Positions 63,299-64,000 of a stretch of 64,000 nt of DNA are shown piece by piece. This DNA is from Apostichopus japonicus. Lineage: Eukaryota > Echinodermata > Holothuroidea > Aspidochirotida > Stichopodidae. Both the position numbers and the translations under genes were made by a program. The DNA lies in contig NC_092581.1 of the NCBI RefSeq assembly GCF_037975245.1, forward strand, positions 4,831,001-4,895,000, given 5' to 3'. The notes under the pieces were generated by a model. The model ran no database searches. It was not told the origin of the DNA and saw only the letters and a list, made by a program, of their open reading frames with translations. How positions within the stretch are numbered: position 1 is the stretch's first letter; each line of letters begins with the position of its first letter.

Positions 63299-63702
63299 CA
63301 TATCCTGATCGTTATTAAGAGAGCGCAGGGGAAATGATTTAATAAGTATTACACCTCTGTTTTCTCTCTATATATCTTTCTATACAATTAGAAGTAAAAT
63401 AAGAGCAATAACAGCTAATATCATGTTAACAGGTAAAATATTATTCGTATGTATACACACTGGTCTTTTCTTTGTTCTATGATATTTCTGTAAAAAAAAG
63501 CTGTTACTTGCTGGAATATAAATATTATAATTAATGACAATCAATGAATGAATCACTCACTCACTCAATCTGAATCGACTGATTAATTAATGAAACTAAT
63601 GTTTGTTTCTCATGCAATTGTTTTAAGTGGATTAACGAAAGAAACAAAAATAACGCCATGTTTTCGTTACTCCTCTCTTACCCCTCTCATAATTTCTCAT
63701 AA

Positions 63703-64000
63703 AATATGGAGAGGCGGAAGTATCATTCCGCCCCCCCCCCCCACTTCGCAAGTCAGAAAACCCCTTTTTCATTTCCAAATGAGAAAAAATCTCATTTGGA
63801 GCACCAAATTGCATCTAAGGCCAGGTGAAAATGCAAAATTATATACAAAATGGAGTGGGTGGGTTGAAGTGTGCTATATTGCACCAAATTGCATCTGAGG
63901 CCACCTGGAAATGCAAAATAATTCCAAAGGGGAGGGGGACACCCCCTCCCCCAGGCTGGCCATCAGTCTTCAGCCCCCCACTCAAAAGAACCTTCCTACG
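63703..64000. mobile_element. Second copy of the 62930 MITE, 5'-truncated, runs off the window
   Basis: From aaatatggagaggcggaag to ccttcctacg it matches 62980-63292 closely, with a deletion of about 15 bp relative to the first copy in the cccctcccc region. The left ~50 bp including the terminal repeat are absent, and the final few bases lie beyond the window edge. Confidence 0.9.

Overview
The window is animal nuclear DNA. It is AT-rich, with spliced genes, consensus GT/AG introns, very long microsatellites, a tRNA-derived SINE and many 8-bp-target-site hAT-type elements. The gene families (a kainate receptor, KMT5A-like SET proteins, zinc-finger/tyrosine-recombinase/Myb-like proteins) and the SINE with its Deuterostomia-like body suggest a marine invertebrate deuterostome, possibly an echinoderm. 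The species call is inference. Most of the window is non-coding; most long open frames are microsatellite or satellite readings.

Left part (1-29 kb): the right end of a hAT element at the edge, a 39-45/90-bp satellite (0.7-1.87 kb), a hidden signal-peptide first exon on the minus strand (2.4-2.5 kb), two short hAT MITEs (5.9-6.2 and 9.0-9.4 kb), a 700-bp GAT microsatellite (11.1-11.85 kb), a 3.65-kb inverted-repeat element that appears to carry a promoter and three phase-matched mini-exons (12.1-15.8 kb), a TTAA-flanked long-inverted-repeat element (16.7-17.3 kb), and a set of three hAT elements nested inside one another, each with its own perfect 8-bp target duplication (19.7-23.5 kb). Next come a 614-bp exact-looking tandem duplication and a 923-bp direct duplication.

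Central part (29.6-49.3 kb), minus strand: a KMT5A/SET8-like SET-domain gene (exons between 47,069 and 45,583) lies upstream of a gene encoding triplicated 86-residue repeats, an acidic region, two zinc-finger-like motifs, a tyrosine-recombinase core and a C-terminal Myb/SANT-like exon (36,544 to 31,881). Between and upstream of them lies a tandem array of about 25 units of ~199 bp. In nearly every unit a 12-nt phase-preserving sequence is framed by a 3' splice-like CACAG and a 5' splice-like GTATGT. All introns resolved in the recombinase gene are phase 1, the phase a 12-nt cassette would fit. This locus is the best candidate for an undescribed system: a methyltransferase plus recombinase unit with a possible micro-exon array.

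Right part (49.3-64 kb): large TA/CA arrays, a small tandem duplication, a tRNA-derived SINE (53.6-54.0 kb), a long gene-poor stretch, then the 3' half of a kainate-type glutamate receptor gene on the minus strand (four exons, 62,505 to 59,567, stop included) with a hAT MITE in one intron and a TA array in another. Two copies of another hAT MITE lie at the right edge.
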